A stretch of 64,000 nucleotides of DNA from Pseudomonas nabeulensis (GTDB lineage Bacteria; Pseudomonadota; Gammaproteobacteria; Pseudomonadales; Pseudomonadaceae): contig NZ_QUZT01000008.1 of the NCBI RefSeq assembly GCF_004682045.1, positions 62,001 through 126,000 on the forward strand, written 5' to 3'. Positions 28,635 through 36,227 of this stretch are shown here, piece by piece. Below the pieces are notes generated by a model. That model did not search any database and was not told where the DNA came from. It worked only from the letters and a program-made list of their open reading frames with translations. The position numbers were made by a program, and so were the translations under genes. Within the stretch, counting starts at the first letter, position 1. Every line of letters begins with the position of its first letter.

Positions 28635-29312
28635 TCAGCCCGTCGCGATAGTCAGGCTCAGCAAGCCATCAGCGCCGCGCTGCACCTGCAATTGCTCGTA
28701 CCCGTCGATCGAAGGATGCTGCGTCGTCATCGGTTCATGATGTGTGGACGTCAGCACCATCACATCCGCCCCCGCCGCCTCTCCCGCGCGAATACCTGCC
28801 AGCACATCTTCGAACACCAGGCATTCCTCTACCGGCACGCCCAGACGCTGGGCACCGAGCACATAACAGGCAGGGTTCGGTTTGCCGATGGCGACGTCTT
28901 CGGCCGTTACCAGCGCTGCCGGGGGCACAATACCTGCCGCTTGCAAACGACGCAGCGCCAACGCTTTGGGCGCGGACGTGACCAGTGCCCATTGATCTCC
29001 AGGCAGGCTGTTTAAAAACGCAACGGCACCGGGAATCGCCACGACGCCTTCGACATCATTGATTTCGGCCTCGGTAATCCACTGCGCCTCAAGCTCGGGA
29101 TCAACGCCAGGCAACCCCTGGCGCGTGATGGTGTCGATAGCGCGCACACCGTGAATGGTGGCCAGGAACCTCGGAACATCCAACCCATGGCGCTCAGCCC
29201 AGGTACTCCATACGCGCTCAGCTGCGGCAATGGAGTTGAGCAGGGTGCCGTCCATGTCGAACAAGAAGGCACGGTAACGTCGGGCAAGTACGGCTGAACC
29301 TCGGATGGACAC
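28635..29312 (-). CDS. HAD-superfamily sugar phosphatase
   Basis: A 225-residue hydrolase of HAD subfamily IA. Motif I is DMDGTLLNS (nucleophile Asp near residue 19, acid/base Asp two residues on), motif II is V-T-S-A-P, motif III is the Lys in I-G-K-P-N-P, and motif IV is FEDVLAGIRAG. The cap lies between motifs I and II. The sequence is close to the YfbT/2-deoxyglucose-6-phosphatase group, so sugar phosphates are likely substrates. The start is a GTG at 29312 with GAGGAA upstream. Confidence 0.9.
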   Translation of the reverse strand: MSIRGSAVLARRYRAFLFDMDGTLLNSIAAAERVWSTWAERHGLDVPRFLATIHGVRAIDTITRQGLPGVDPELEAQWITEAEINDVEGVVAIPGAVAFLNSLPGDQWALVTSAPKALALRRLQAAGIVPPAALVTAEDVAIGKPNPACYVLGAQRLGVPVEECLVFEDVLAGIRAGEAAGADVMVLTSTHHEPMTTQHPSIDGYEQLQVQRGADGLLSLTIATG

Positions 29313-29340
29313 TGCGCAATTTCCTCGTAAGCGGTAACAA

Positions 29341-29565
29341 ATGATCGGCCCGGTGCAATCTACGGATCAGCTCATCGCTTGTAAACGCCACCGGCTCTGT
29401 GTTCGCAATCCACGACAAACGAGCTTCTTCATGCATCTGGACGTCAACAAGGTGCTGTCGAGCACCGATAACTACGGACAATGCAGCATCATCCCCGCAC
29501 GTCTCGACTACCTGGACCACCAGGGTCGCGAGCACGTGCTGGCGCGCGCATGTGACATGCTTTGA
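29341..29565 (+). CDS. Possible small protein, 74 aa
   Basis: This is the only candidate in the 400-base gap 29313-29714. The last 45 codons (from the inner ATG at about 29431) have strong G/C at third positions, as real genes here do, and give a plausible peptide ending R-E-H-V-L-A-R-A-C-D-M-L. The first 30 codons look less like coding sequence, and there is no clear ribosome-binding site. It may be a remnant of a longer gene. The rest of the gap shows nothing else. Confidence 0.3.
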   Translation: MIGPVQSTDQLIACKRHRLCVRNPRQTSFFMHLDVNKVLSSTDNYGQCSIIPARLDYLDHQGREHVLARACDML

Positions 29566-29714
29566 GTTGTTCTTTCCGCGACGCGAGGACTGAAAAGTAC
29601 GCGCCAGACACTCGGTGGTATTTTGCAAAAATTTGCCTGCCACCCTTGGTCCCGGCTCCTACTATTCTTGCTTCCCAAGTGCAGTCTCACAGTATTTGAA
29701 ACAGGTGGAATGCT

Positions 29715-30032
29715 TTGGAGAAGAAACAGTATCGATTTGGCGATGCGAATACGCTGAACATCCCGGTTCAAGGTGGAAGCGGTGGCGGTAACGACGGAGG
29801 CTCAGGCATGGAAAAACGCTTGGGCCTACTGGAAAAGAGGCTGGCTGAAATGAAAGAGAAGCTATTTGCCGTTTCGAGCAAGACCGACTCCATTGAGAAA
29901 CACTTCGCGACCAGGGCCGACCTGGCGACCACGGAGTTGAACCTCATCAAATGGTACGTCGCCACCGCATTCGCAATGACTGGGCTGGCCTGCGCCATCA
30001 CGTTTGGGCTAACCCGATTGTTCGCATCCTGA
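29715..30032 (+). CDS. Coiled-coil protein with C-terminal membrane anchor, 105 aa
   Basis: The start is a TTG at 29715 with AGGTGG upstream; no ATG fits. A glycine-rich stretch (residues ~19-30) is followed by a heptad-like helix (E-K-R-L-G-L-L-E-K-R-L-A-E-M-K-E-K-L, ~33-68) and a single membrane segment near the C-terminus (V-A-T-A-F-A-M-T-G-L-A-C-A-I). It may form oligomers at the inner membrane. The layout is shared by many small phage- or envelope-related proteins, but no family was identified and no phage genes are near. Confidence 0.6.
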   Translation: MEKKQYRFGDANTLNIPVQGGSGGGNDGGSGMEKRLGLLEKRLAEMKEKLFAVSSKTDSIEKHFATRADLATTELNLIKWYVATAFAMTGLACAITFGLTRLFAS

Positions 30033-30048
30033 AACCGCACGGGGATGG

Positions 30049-30690
30049 TCAACTGACTTGACCACCCCCTTGCATTACATCCACGGATGTTTGCCAAGCT
30101 GTCAGTACAGCCTTCAGCAGCCCGTCGACCATGGCGTCCAGCGCCATCGAGGATTGTCCCGGATCCACTACCTGCTCCGGCAGATAGGGCACGTGAATAA
30201 AACCACTGCGTACGGCCGTCCCGGCGAGGGTGTGCTGTAGCAGATAGAACACCTGGTTGCACACAAATGTACCCGCTGTCTGCGAAACCGACGCTGCGAT
30301 CCCCGCCTCACGCACAGCCTGGACCATCGCCTTGATCGGCAGCGTACTGAAGTAAGCCGCCGGCCCCTCCCGCACCACCGCCGTATCGATAGGCTGGTCA
30401 CCCAGGTTATCGGGGATACGTGCATCGTTAATGTTAATCGCCACCCGCTCAATGGAAATATCGCTGCGCCCTGGGCCAAGACCTGTGGCGATCACCATCG
30501 CCGGGCGCAGCTCACTGATCAACTGGGCCACGCACTCACCCGCCGTGGCAAATGCGCAAGGCAGTCGACGCGCAACAATTTGCACATCGGCTTCCAGCAG
30601 CACACCGTCCAACTGGCGCACGGCCTCCCAGGACGGGTTCACCGTGTCTTGGTCAAACGGCTCGAACCCCGTCAGCAGTACGGTTTTCAT
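30049..30690 (-). CDS. pcp: Pyroglutamyl-peptidase I
   Basis: A 213-residue cysteine peptidase of family C15. The Glu in S-I-E-R-V-A-I-N (near residue 79), the Cys in AGTFVCNQVFY (near 142) and the His in G-F-I-H-V-P-Y-L-P-E-Q (near 165) make the triad. It removes N-terminal 5-oxoproline from peptides. The ATG at 30690 sits after GAGGTGAGG. It lies seven bases below the DUF979 gene in the known DUF969-DUF979-pcp arrangement, which suggests that these membrane proteins import pyroglutamyl compounds or export 5-oxoproline. Confidence 0.95.
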   Translation of the reverse strand: MKTVLLTGFEPFDQDTVNPSWEAVRQLDGVLLEADVQIVARRLPCAFATAGECVAQLISELRPAMVIATGLGPGRSDISIERVAININDARIPDNLGDQPIDTAVVREGPAAYFSTLPIKAMVQAVREAGIAASVSQTAGTFVCNQVFYLLQHTLAGTAVRSGFIHVPYLPEQVVDPGQSSMALDAMVDGLLKAVLTAWQTSVDVMQGGGQVS

Positions 30691-30697
30691 CCTCACC

Positions 30698-31648
30698 TCA
30701 CATCAACAGGTAAAGCAGCACGATATTCACCACCAGCATCATCAACGCTGTAGGTAACTGGGCCTTGATCACGGCATTTTTGTCCGGCAGTTCCAGCAAC
30801 GCCGCCGGCACGATATTGAAGTTGGCGGCCATGGGCGTCATTAGGGTTCCGCAGTAGCCGGAGAACATGCCGATCGCCGCCATCACCGCCGGGTTGCCGC
30901 CGTAGATGCCCACCAGCACCGGCACGCCGACACCGCCAGTCATCACCGGGAACGCGGCAAAACCATTGCCCATGATGACCGTGAACAACGCCATGCCCAG
31001 TACATAGACCATCACCGCAACCAACTTGAAGTCCAGGTTGATGTACGTGGTGGTGACGTGCGCTACCGCCGTGCCGACGCCGGCTTCATTGAACAGTAAC
31101 CCGAGCATCGCCAGCATCTGTGGCAACACCATGGCCCAGCCAAGGGCCTCGGTGAGGCGGCGCGATTCGCGCAAGGCTTGCACTGGGGTGTCACGCGTCA
31201 GCCAGCAGGCCAAGCCGAGGGCAATCAGGCAGCCTATGCCCAGGGAAACGAAGGTGGTGTTCTTGGGATCCAACAACGGAACGCCGCCGATCTCGGTGTG
31301 CTTGAGCAAGACCGAGCCGATCACCGTGGTCAACGGAATGGCCAACGCCGGGATAAACAGCTTGTGCCCCAGGCGACCGGCACTGGCGCGGGAAGCCTTG
31401 TCATGCAACTCGGCATGCTGGCCGCGCCCCACGCCGCCCATGCCGGCGATCAACGCCATGACCACCACGCCTGCACCGATAACCACCGATGGCAAGCGCT
31501 CACCGACCAGGAATGGAATAGCGAACAACAACCAGAACAACGCACTGGACCAACGCTTGGGATGGGTGCGGTCGATCAGGATCATGCCGGCGGTAATCAG
31601 CAGCAGAACCCCGGCCAGCCAGTAGAGGTATTGAATGGAGATGATCAT
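30698..31648 (-). CDS. DUF979 membrane protein
   Basis: A 316-residue protein with about nine hydrophobic segments and no export signal beyond the first segment. Gly/Pro-rich loops such as M-G-N-G-F-A-A-F-P-V-M-T-G-G-V-G and F-S-G-Y-C-G-T-L-M-T-P-M-A-A-N-F-N resemble the re-entrant regions of ion-transporter-like proteins. It overlaps the DUF969 gene by four bases, so the two probably form one heteromeric transporter. Its pairing with pcp points to pyroglutamate or its peptides as substrate, but this is inferred from context only. Confidence 0.85.
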   Translation of the reverse strand: MIISIQYLYWLAGVLLLITAGMILIDRTHPKRWSSALFWLLFAIPFLVGERLPSVVIGAGVVVMALIAGMGGVGRGQHAELHDKASRASAGRLGHKLFIPALAIPLTTVIGSVLLKHTEIGGVPLLDPKNTTFVSLGIGCLIALGLACWLTRDTPVQALRESRRLTEALGWAMVLPQMLAMLGLLFNEAGVGTAVAHVTTTYINLDFKLVAVMVYVLGMALFTVIMGNGFAAFPVMTGGVGVPVLVGIYGGNPAVMAAIGMFSGYCGTLMTPMAANFNIVPAALLELPDKNAVIKAQLPTALMMLVVNIVLLYLLM

Positions 31649-32361
31649 TGCGCGGCCTCCGCTGGGGTGGCCGCAGGGGTCAGCTCACGGGTGAGCCTTC
31701 GATCAAAGCGATGGAGTCGGATGGCATGCACGATAAACGCACAGATCGCTGTAGGAATGCCCCACACCGCAATATGCAGAGGCTCGACATCGATGCCCGA
31801 CCCCAGCAAGAACGTGTGCATCAACGCAATCGCGCCAAAGGCCACAAAGATATCTTCACCAAAAAACAGCCCGACATTGTCGGTTGCCGCGCACATGGCC
31901 AACACTTTGTGGCGCAACTTGTCCGGCAGTTTGCCGAAGCGTTTTTCCGCTGCGCCTTCGGCCATCGGTGCCAGCAGCGGCCGCACCATTTGCGGGTGCC
32001 CGCCCAGGCTGGTCAACCCCATCGCCGCCGTGGATTCACGCACAAACAGATAGATGATCAACAAGCGCCCGACGGTGGCGCGCTCGAACCGCGCAATCCA
32101 GTTCTGCGCATGCAGGCGCAACCCGTGACGCTCCAGCAAGCCAATGACCGCCAGAGGCAACAACAGGATCAATTGCAGGGCACGGGTCTGAAGGAAACCA
32201 TCCCCCATGGTGGCGAGGATTTTTTCCAACGGGAAATGGGCGGCAAGCCCGGTAGCGATAGCGGCGGCGGTCACCACCAACAGCGGGTTGAAGCGCAAGA
32301 CAAAGCCAACCACGATGACGAGTACGCCGATCAACGGCCATAAGTTCACAACAGTTTGCAT
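31645..32361 (-). CDS. DUF969 membrane protein
   Basis: A 238-residue protein starting MQTVVNLWPLIGV; the upstream in-frame start at 32397 is rejected for lack of a ribosome-binding site. It has five to six hydrophobic segments and a long loop with the sequence G-G-H-P-Q-M-V-R-P-L-L-A-P-M. It is the first gene of the DUF969-DUF979-pcp operon, four-base overlapped with DUF979. The two DUFs resemble the two halves of a larger permease. Function is inferred from the partner peptidase. Confidence 0.85.
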   Translation of the reverse strand: MQTVVNLWPLIGVLVIVVGFVLRFNPLLVVTAAAIATGLAAHFPLEKILATMGDGFLQTRALQLILLLPLAVIGLLERHGLRLHAQNWIARFERATVGRLLIIYLFVRESTAAMGLTSLGGHPQMVRPLLAPMAEGAAEKRFGKLPDKLRHKVLAMCAATDNVGLFFGEDIFVAFGAIALMHTFLLGSGIDVEPLHIAVWGIPTAICAFIVHAIRLHRFDRRLTRELTPAATPAEAAQ

Positions 32362-32670
32362 GACGGTGAGGTCCTTGGGTGCGCACTGCGGCGCCATTAC
32401 AGCAGGATGTGAACAAAGGGTTCACAGCAAGAAGGTGGCGTGCAGTCGGCTCGGTTTTTTATTGTTGACGTCGATGGCGGCAACTTTGCTGCCTGGGGCG
32501 GGAGGTGTCCAACAAGAAAAATTGTTGCTGCACACCAATAAATTTTGTGGGTATTGGCTGTCGCTGAACGACCCGCGGACCGCCGAGCGGCACGCCACTT
32601 TGATGTTGCATCACGCGCGCGCATTCCTCAGGATGACGCACTGATTTGAAGACCTGCGAAAGGCCAAGGC
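32362..32670. other. Intergenic region between DUF969 and the acetyltransferase gene
   Basis: The 309-base gap between divergent genes holds GTGAAC-AAAGG-GTTCAC (32408-32423) and CAACAA-GAAAAA-TTGTTG (32510-32527), two interrupted palindromes that could be regulator sites for either direction. No gene was supported in it. Confidence 0.4.
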
Positions 32671-33294
32671 ATGAAGCTATTGCGTAAGTGGCGCGAACAT
32701 CAAGAACGCAAGGCGCTCAGGGCGCTGAGTCCGCTTGAACGCTCCACTCAAAAACTGCGAAATCGTTACCCCAAGTACAGCTTTGGCCTGGGCACCTATG
32801 GCGAGCCGAAAGTGCATGACTGGAATGAAGGCACCACGCTGCGTGTCGGCGCCTACACGTCGATTGCAGGCGATGTAGAAATCTACCTCGGTGGTCACCA
32901 TCGTACAGACTGGCTGAGCTGCTACCCCTTCCCCGCCAAGGTCAAGGCACTTGCACACATCACCGATTTTGGCGGCAGCAACGGCGACGTGAACATCGGC
33001 AATGATTGCTGGATCAGTTCTCACTCCATCATTCTATCGGGCATCACCATTGGCAATGGCGCCGTGGTGGCAGCCGGTTCGGTGGTGACCAAAAGCGTCG
33101 AACCCTACGCCATCGTAGGTGGCAACCCGGCCAAACACATTCGCTGGCGCTTCGATGAGCCCACTCGCCAACTGCTTGAGCAATCCGCCTGGTGGGACTG
33201 GCCAGAGGCAGAGGTTCGTGCCGTGGCCCACCTGCTGTGCAGCTCGGATATCGAGCCGTTCGTTGACTACCTCAAGCAGCGCACACGTCCTTAG
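32671..33294 (+). CDS. Hexapeptide-repeat O-acetyltransferase (xenobiotic acetyltransferase type)
   Basis: A 207-residue protein with a left-handed beta-helix made of hexapeptide repeats: I-G-N-D-C-W-I-S-S-H-S-I-I-L-S-G-I-T-I-G-N-G-A-V-V-A-A-G-S-V-V-T (residues ~108-140). The stretch V-G-A-Y-T-S-I-A-G-D-V then G-G-H-H-R-T-D-W-L-S-C-Y-P-F (near residue 75) is the active-site block of the CatB/VatD group, with a catalytic His. Family members acetylate chloramphenicol, streptogramins or sugars; this one is chromosomal and its substrate is unknown. It is followed 35 bases later by an MFS pump gene. Confidence 0.88.
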   Translation: MKLLRKWREHQERKALRALSPLERSTQKLRNRYPKYSFGLGTYGEPKVHDWNEGTTLRVGAYTSIAGDVEIYLGGHHRTDWLSCYPFPAKVKALAHITDFGGSNGDVNIGNDCWISSHSIILSGITIGNGAVVAAGSVVTKSVEPYAIVGGNPAKHIRWRFDEPTRQLLEQSAWWDWPEAEVRAVAHLLCSSDIEPFVDYLKQRTRP

Positions 33295-33328
33295 TCCCGG
33301 CAACATCCATTGCAAAGAGGCAGCATCG

Positions 33329-34753
33329 GTGACCACTCCAGACACGACCACCGCAACCAGCCTCAACCTGCAAACCCGCCTGATTGCGCTGGTGGTCGCG
33401 GTGACCTTCTTTATGGAAAACCTCGACGCCACCGTCATCGCCACGGCGTTGCCGACCATGGCTTCGGCGTTCGGCGTAACACCGGTGGACATGAACATCG
33501 GCATCACCGCCTACATTCTTGCCGTGGCGATCTTCATACCGCTCTCCAGCTGGGTCGCCGATCGTTTCGGTGCACGGCGGGTGTTTGCCGGCGCGATCAT
33601 CGTATTCACCTTGGCGTCGCTGCTCTGCGGGCTTAGCCAAAGCCTTGGGATGTTCGTCTTCGCCCGTGTGCTACAAGGCATCGGCGGTGCACTGATGGTG
33701 CCCGTCGGGCGCCTGGCGGTGCTGCGCAATACGGATAAAAAAGATTTGGTGAAAATGATCGCGATCATCACCTGGCCCGGCCTGGTCGCCCCCATTCTGG
33801 GGCCATTGGCTGGCGGGCTGATCGTGACCCATGCATCGTGGCCCTGGATCTTCTACGTGAACCTGCCGCTCGGCGCACTCGCACTGGTCGCTGCCCTGTG
33901 GCTGGTACCGGAAGGCCGCGAAGCGAGCGTACGCAAGTTCGACGCAAAGGGCTTTGTGTTGCTGGCAGGCGCTTGCGTGGCGCTGCTGGGCGGTTTGGAA
34001 TGGCTCGGCAGCCAGACAGGGGAAATGTTAATCCCAGGCGCTGCCCTGGTTGCGGCGGGCGTATTGCTGACCGCATGGGCCATCCACCATTGCCAGCACT
34101 CCAGCGGCCCGCTGCTGCCGCTGGACACCCTGTCCATCAATACCTTCCGCGTGAGCATCTACGGGGGATCGCTGTTTCGCCTGGCGATCAGTGCCCTGCC
34201 GTTCCTGCTGCCCCTCTTGTTTCAGGTCGCCTTTGGACTGTCACCCGTGGATGCAGGCCTGCTGGTGCTGGCGGTATTCGCCGGCAACCTGGCGATGAAG
34301 CCTTTCACCACCGCCATCATGCAGCGCTTTGGGTTTCGCAGAGTGTTGCTCGTGAATGGGGTGATTGGCGTGGTATCGATTGTCGCTTGCGCGTTTTTTA
34401 CCGCACAGACGCCCTTTGCGGTGATTGCAGTGGTGTTGTTCGTGGGCGGGCTGTCACGCTCGATGCAGTTTACCTGCTACAACTCTATCGGCTTTGCGGA
34501 CGTGCCCAAGGCACGCATGAGCGAAGCGTCGGCACTGTTCAGCATGTCGTTCCAACTCGCCATGGGGATGGGCGTGACAGTCGCGGCGCTCTTGCTGCGT
34601 GCGTCCATGACCGTACAGGGGCATGAGATCCAGGCCCAGGCCGGGGATTTTCGGGTGGCGTTTATCGGGGTGGCGCTGCTGGGAATACTGGCGCTGGTGG
34701 ACGTGTATCGTCTGCCGGTAGGCGCAGGTGAAAGTGTGTTGAAACGCGCTTGA
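33329..34753 (+). CDS. DHA2-type MFS efflux transporter
   Basis: A 474-residue permease with about 14 hydrophobic segments. The family A/C motifs are seen: FMENLDATVIATALP (first helix, near residue 25), S-S-W-V-A-D-R-F-G-A-R-R (between helices 2 and 3) and G-P-L-A-G-G-L-I near residue 155. The pattern matches the EmrB/QacA group of proton-driven multidrug pumps. The start is the GTG at 33329 with AAAGAGG eight bases upstream; open frame before it is part of the acetyltransferase gene region. Pump and acetyltransferase may act together against the same toxic compounds. Confidence 0.9.
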   Translation: MTTPDTTTATSLNLQTRLIALVVAVTFFMENLDATVIATALPTMASAFGVTPVDMNIGITAYILAVAIFIPLSSWVADRFGARRVFAGAIIVFTLASLLCGLSQSLGMFVFARVLQGIGGALMVPVGRLAVLRNTDKKDLVKMIAIITWPGLVAPILGPLAGGLIVTHASWPWIFYVNLPLGALALVAALWLVPEGREASVRKFDAKGFVLLAGACVALLGGLEWLGSQTGEMLIPGAALVAAGVLLTAWAIHHCQHSSGPLLPLDTLSINTFRVSIYGGSLFRLAISALPFLLPLLFQVAFGLSPVDAGLLVLAVFAGNLAMKPFTTAIMQRFGFRRVLLVNGVIGVVSIVACAFFTAQTPFAVIAVVLFVGGLSRSMQFTCYNSIGFADVPKARMSEASALFSMSFQLAMGMGVTVAALLLRASMTVQGHEIQAQAGDFRVAFIGVALLGILALVDVYRLPVGAGESVLKRA

Positions 34754-34770
34754 GCGCCTCAACACACTTT
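34731..34770. terminator. Cruciform-like bidirectional terminator
   Basis: Perfect 12-base arms AAAGTGTGTTGA and TCAACACACTTT flank an inner hairpin GCGC-TTGA-GCGC. It covers the stop codon of the MFS gene and lies between it and the convergent FlxA-like gene, so it probably ends both transcripts. Confidence 0.7.
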
Positions 34771-34778
34771 ACAGATCA

Positions 34779-35222
34779 TCAAGCGGTGGTGCTGACCATT
34801 GAGCCCGACGTGCTGCCACCCTCTTGGGTAAGGGCTTGCAACAGCGCGGAAGTAGCGGTCTGCAAGGCAGCGGTGGTCGCTGCAATCTGCGTTTGAGCGG
34901 CGGCAACGGCAGCTGCTTTAGCATCCTCGCTCTGGTTGCTTGATTGCACCTTCTGCAAATTCTGTTGCTGTTCCTGCAGCTGCTTTTGCAATTGCTCGAT
35001 CTGCTTCTTCAGCTCTTTGACCGTGTCCGACTCGGTTGAGCTCGAATCGCTCTCACTGCTACCGCCTACGCCACCCGCACCTTGCGCACCCGCTTTCGCG
35101 TCTACGGTCGTACCGCCGGTGCTCTCAGTGCCGTTGGTGCTGTCGACGTTCGTGGCATCAACCGGGCTGACAACGTTGGGAGTGCTAGTGACCGAGGCGG
35201 GATAGCTGATATTGACCTGCAT
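34779..35222 (-). CDS. FlxA-like coiled-coil protein, 147 aa
   Basis: The start at 35222 (MQVNISYPASV) avoids a spurious extension. The N-terminal half is Ser/Thr/Gly-rich and disordered-looking (G-G-S-S-E-S-D-S-S-S-T-E-S-D). The middle is a tight coiled coil, K-E-L-K-K-Q-I-E-Q-L-Q-K-Q-L-Q-E-Q-Q-Q (residues ~72-95), and the C-terminus is an Ala/Gln/Thr-rich helix ending in a Ser/Thr tail. The pattern resembles the FlxA family, which in E. coli is flagellum-regulated, but its function is unknown. Low complexity makes this family call uncertain. Confidence 0.65.
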   Translation of the reverse strand: MQVNISYPASVTSTPNVVSPVDATNVDSTNGTESTGGTTVDAKAGAQGAGGVGGSSESDSSSTESDTVKELKKQIEQLQKQLQEQQQNLQKVQSSNQSEDAKAAAVAAAQTQIAATTAALQTATSALLQALTQEGGSTSGSMVSTTA

Positions 35223-35413
35223 GCCAAATGTCCGATAACGAGAAAGTACTAACCACATCGGCCTGACGGAGGAATACTTTAGGAAAACGTAGAGGTCCTT
35301 CGCAAGCTTTTGGTCTTTCTTGAGGATCGACGAGCCCTACATTTACGCGAATCCGGAAAACCACCGCATGCCATGACCCACCCAGGACATCCCGAATGGT
35401 TGTCCGAATCTAC

Positions 35414-35635
35414 TTACGAAAGCCCACCAAACCAGCTCAGCACTGTTATCGTCTTCGCAAACTGTTTTTCATTCGCCAGCAACACCAGCAACACCAAGCC
35501 GCCCCCCATAAAGATGCAAAGCCCACCCCCCGTTCTATCAATGACAATCAGAAACATACCCAGCGCCACAAGCGCAACGCCGAACGCCCCTACCCACTTT
35601 CGGGCCTGTTTTTGCTCGGGATACTTGTCGAACAT
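35414..35635 (-). CDS. Small two-helix membrane protein, 73 aa
   Basis: The start at 35635 (MFDKYPEQ) or 35650. Two hydrophobic segments (W-V-G-A-F-G-V-A-L-V-A-L-G-M-F-L-I and M-G-G-G-L-V-L-L-V-L-L) follow a basic N-terminus. The family was not recognised. The protein is an orphan between the FlxA-like gene and tRNA-Val. Confidence 0.5.
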   Translation of the reverse strand: MFDKYPEQKQARKWVGAFGVALVALGMFLIVIDRTGGGLCIFMGGGLVLLVLLANEKQFAKTITVLSWFGGLS

Positions 35636-35650
35636 CCATTTTCTCCCCAT

Positions 35651-35911
35651 CGAGTAACGCCTCGATCAACTGTAGACCAACCGCGACTACTCACTGCCCG
35701 CCTCCAGTTGCCCAAGTCGCCCAGCGCGGCGACGCCTCATGTTCGCAATCAGACGCCCGCTGATGCTCGCAGGCAGGCGCTGATGGGTCACGCGGATTAG
35801 AAGATGACCAAACACTTTCAGGAGGGGCACGAAGAAAGAAGATCGAGCACCTGATGGTGGCGCCGAATTAGCGTTCTGAGGTGGGGGCTTTGCAAATCAC
35901 AGACAACAAAA
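35651..35911. other. Gene-free stretch between the small membrane protein and tRNA-Val
   Basis: About 260 bases without a credible gene on either strand; codon bias is absent in all short frames. Nothing else was recognised except the terminator that follows. Confidence 0.5.
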
Positions 35912-35937
35912 AAGGGCCCACCTTTCGGTGAGCCCTT
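35912..35937 (-). terminator. Terminator of tRNA-Val(GAC)
   Basis: An 11-base stem with one mismatch (AAGGGC-C-CACC against GGTG-A-GCCCTT, loop TTTC) is followed on the minus strand by TTTTTTGTTG. Confidence 0.85.
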
Positions 35938-35966
35938 CTAGACCGCCCAGCAGAGCGGATTTTGTT

Positions 35967-36043
35967 TGGTAGGCGCGATTGGACTCGAACCAACGACCCC
36001 CACCATGTCAAGGTGGTGCTCTAACCAACTGAGCTACGTGCCT
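35967..36043 (-). tRNA. tRNA-Val(GAC), with an A-C mismatch in the acceptor stem
   Basis: The 77-base gene encodes CCA. The anticodon stem CCACC/GGTGG closes the loop TTGACAT, anticodon GAC; the T arm holds GGTTCGAGTCC. The acceptor strands AGGCACG and CGCGCCT pair everywhere except position 5-68, where A faces C. All other features are normal. Confidence 0.95.
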
Positions 36044-36227
36044 GCTGTGAGGCGGCATTCTACGGAATTCCGGAGGGGTGTCAACATCTTTTTTGCAGCT
36101 AACCCTATGAATATGCGAATTTTTTATTTGTGCCGGGTACACACGGGATTTCCGGGTGGCTGGCAGGCAATTTTCAACTCAGGTAGGATCGGAACACTCG
36201 TAAAAAATATAAAACAGAGGTTCCAGG

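Noticed and set aside
29715..30032. Prophage remnant (coiled-coil plus membrane anchor resembles some phage proteins)
   Set aside because: No integrase, attachment site or other phage gene is near, and base composition fits the chromosome.
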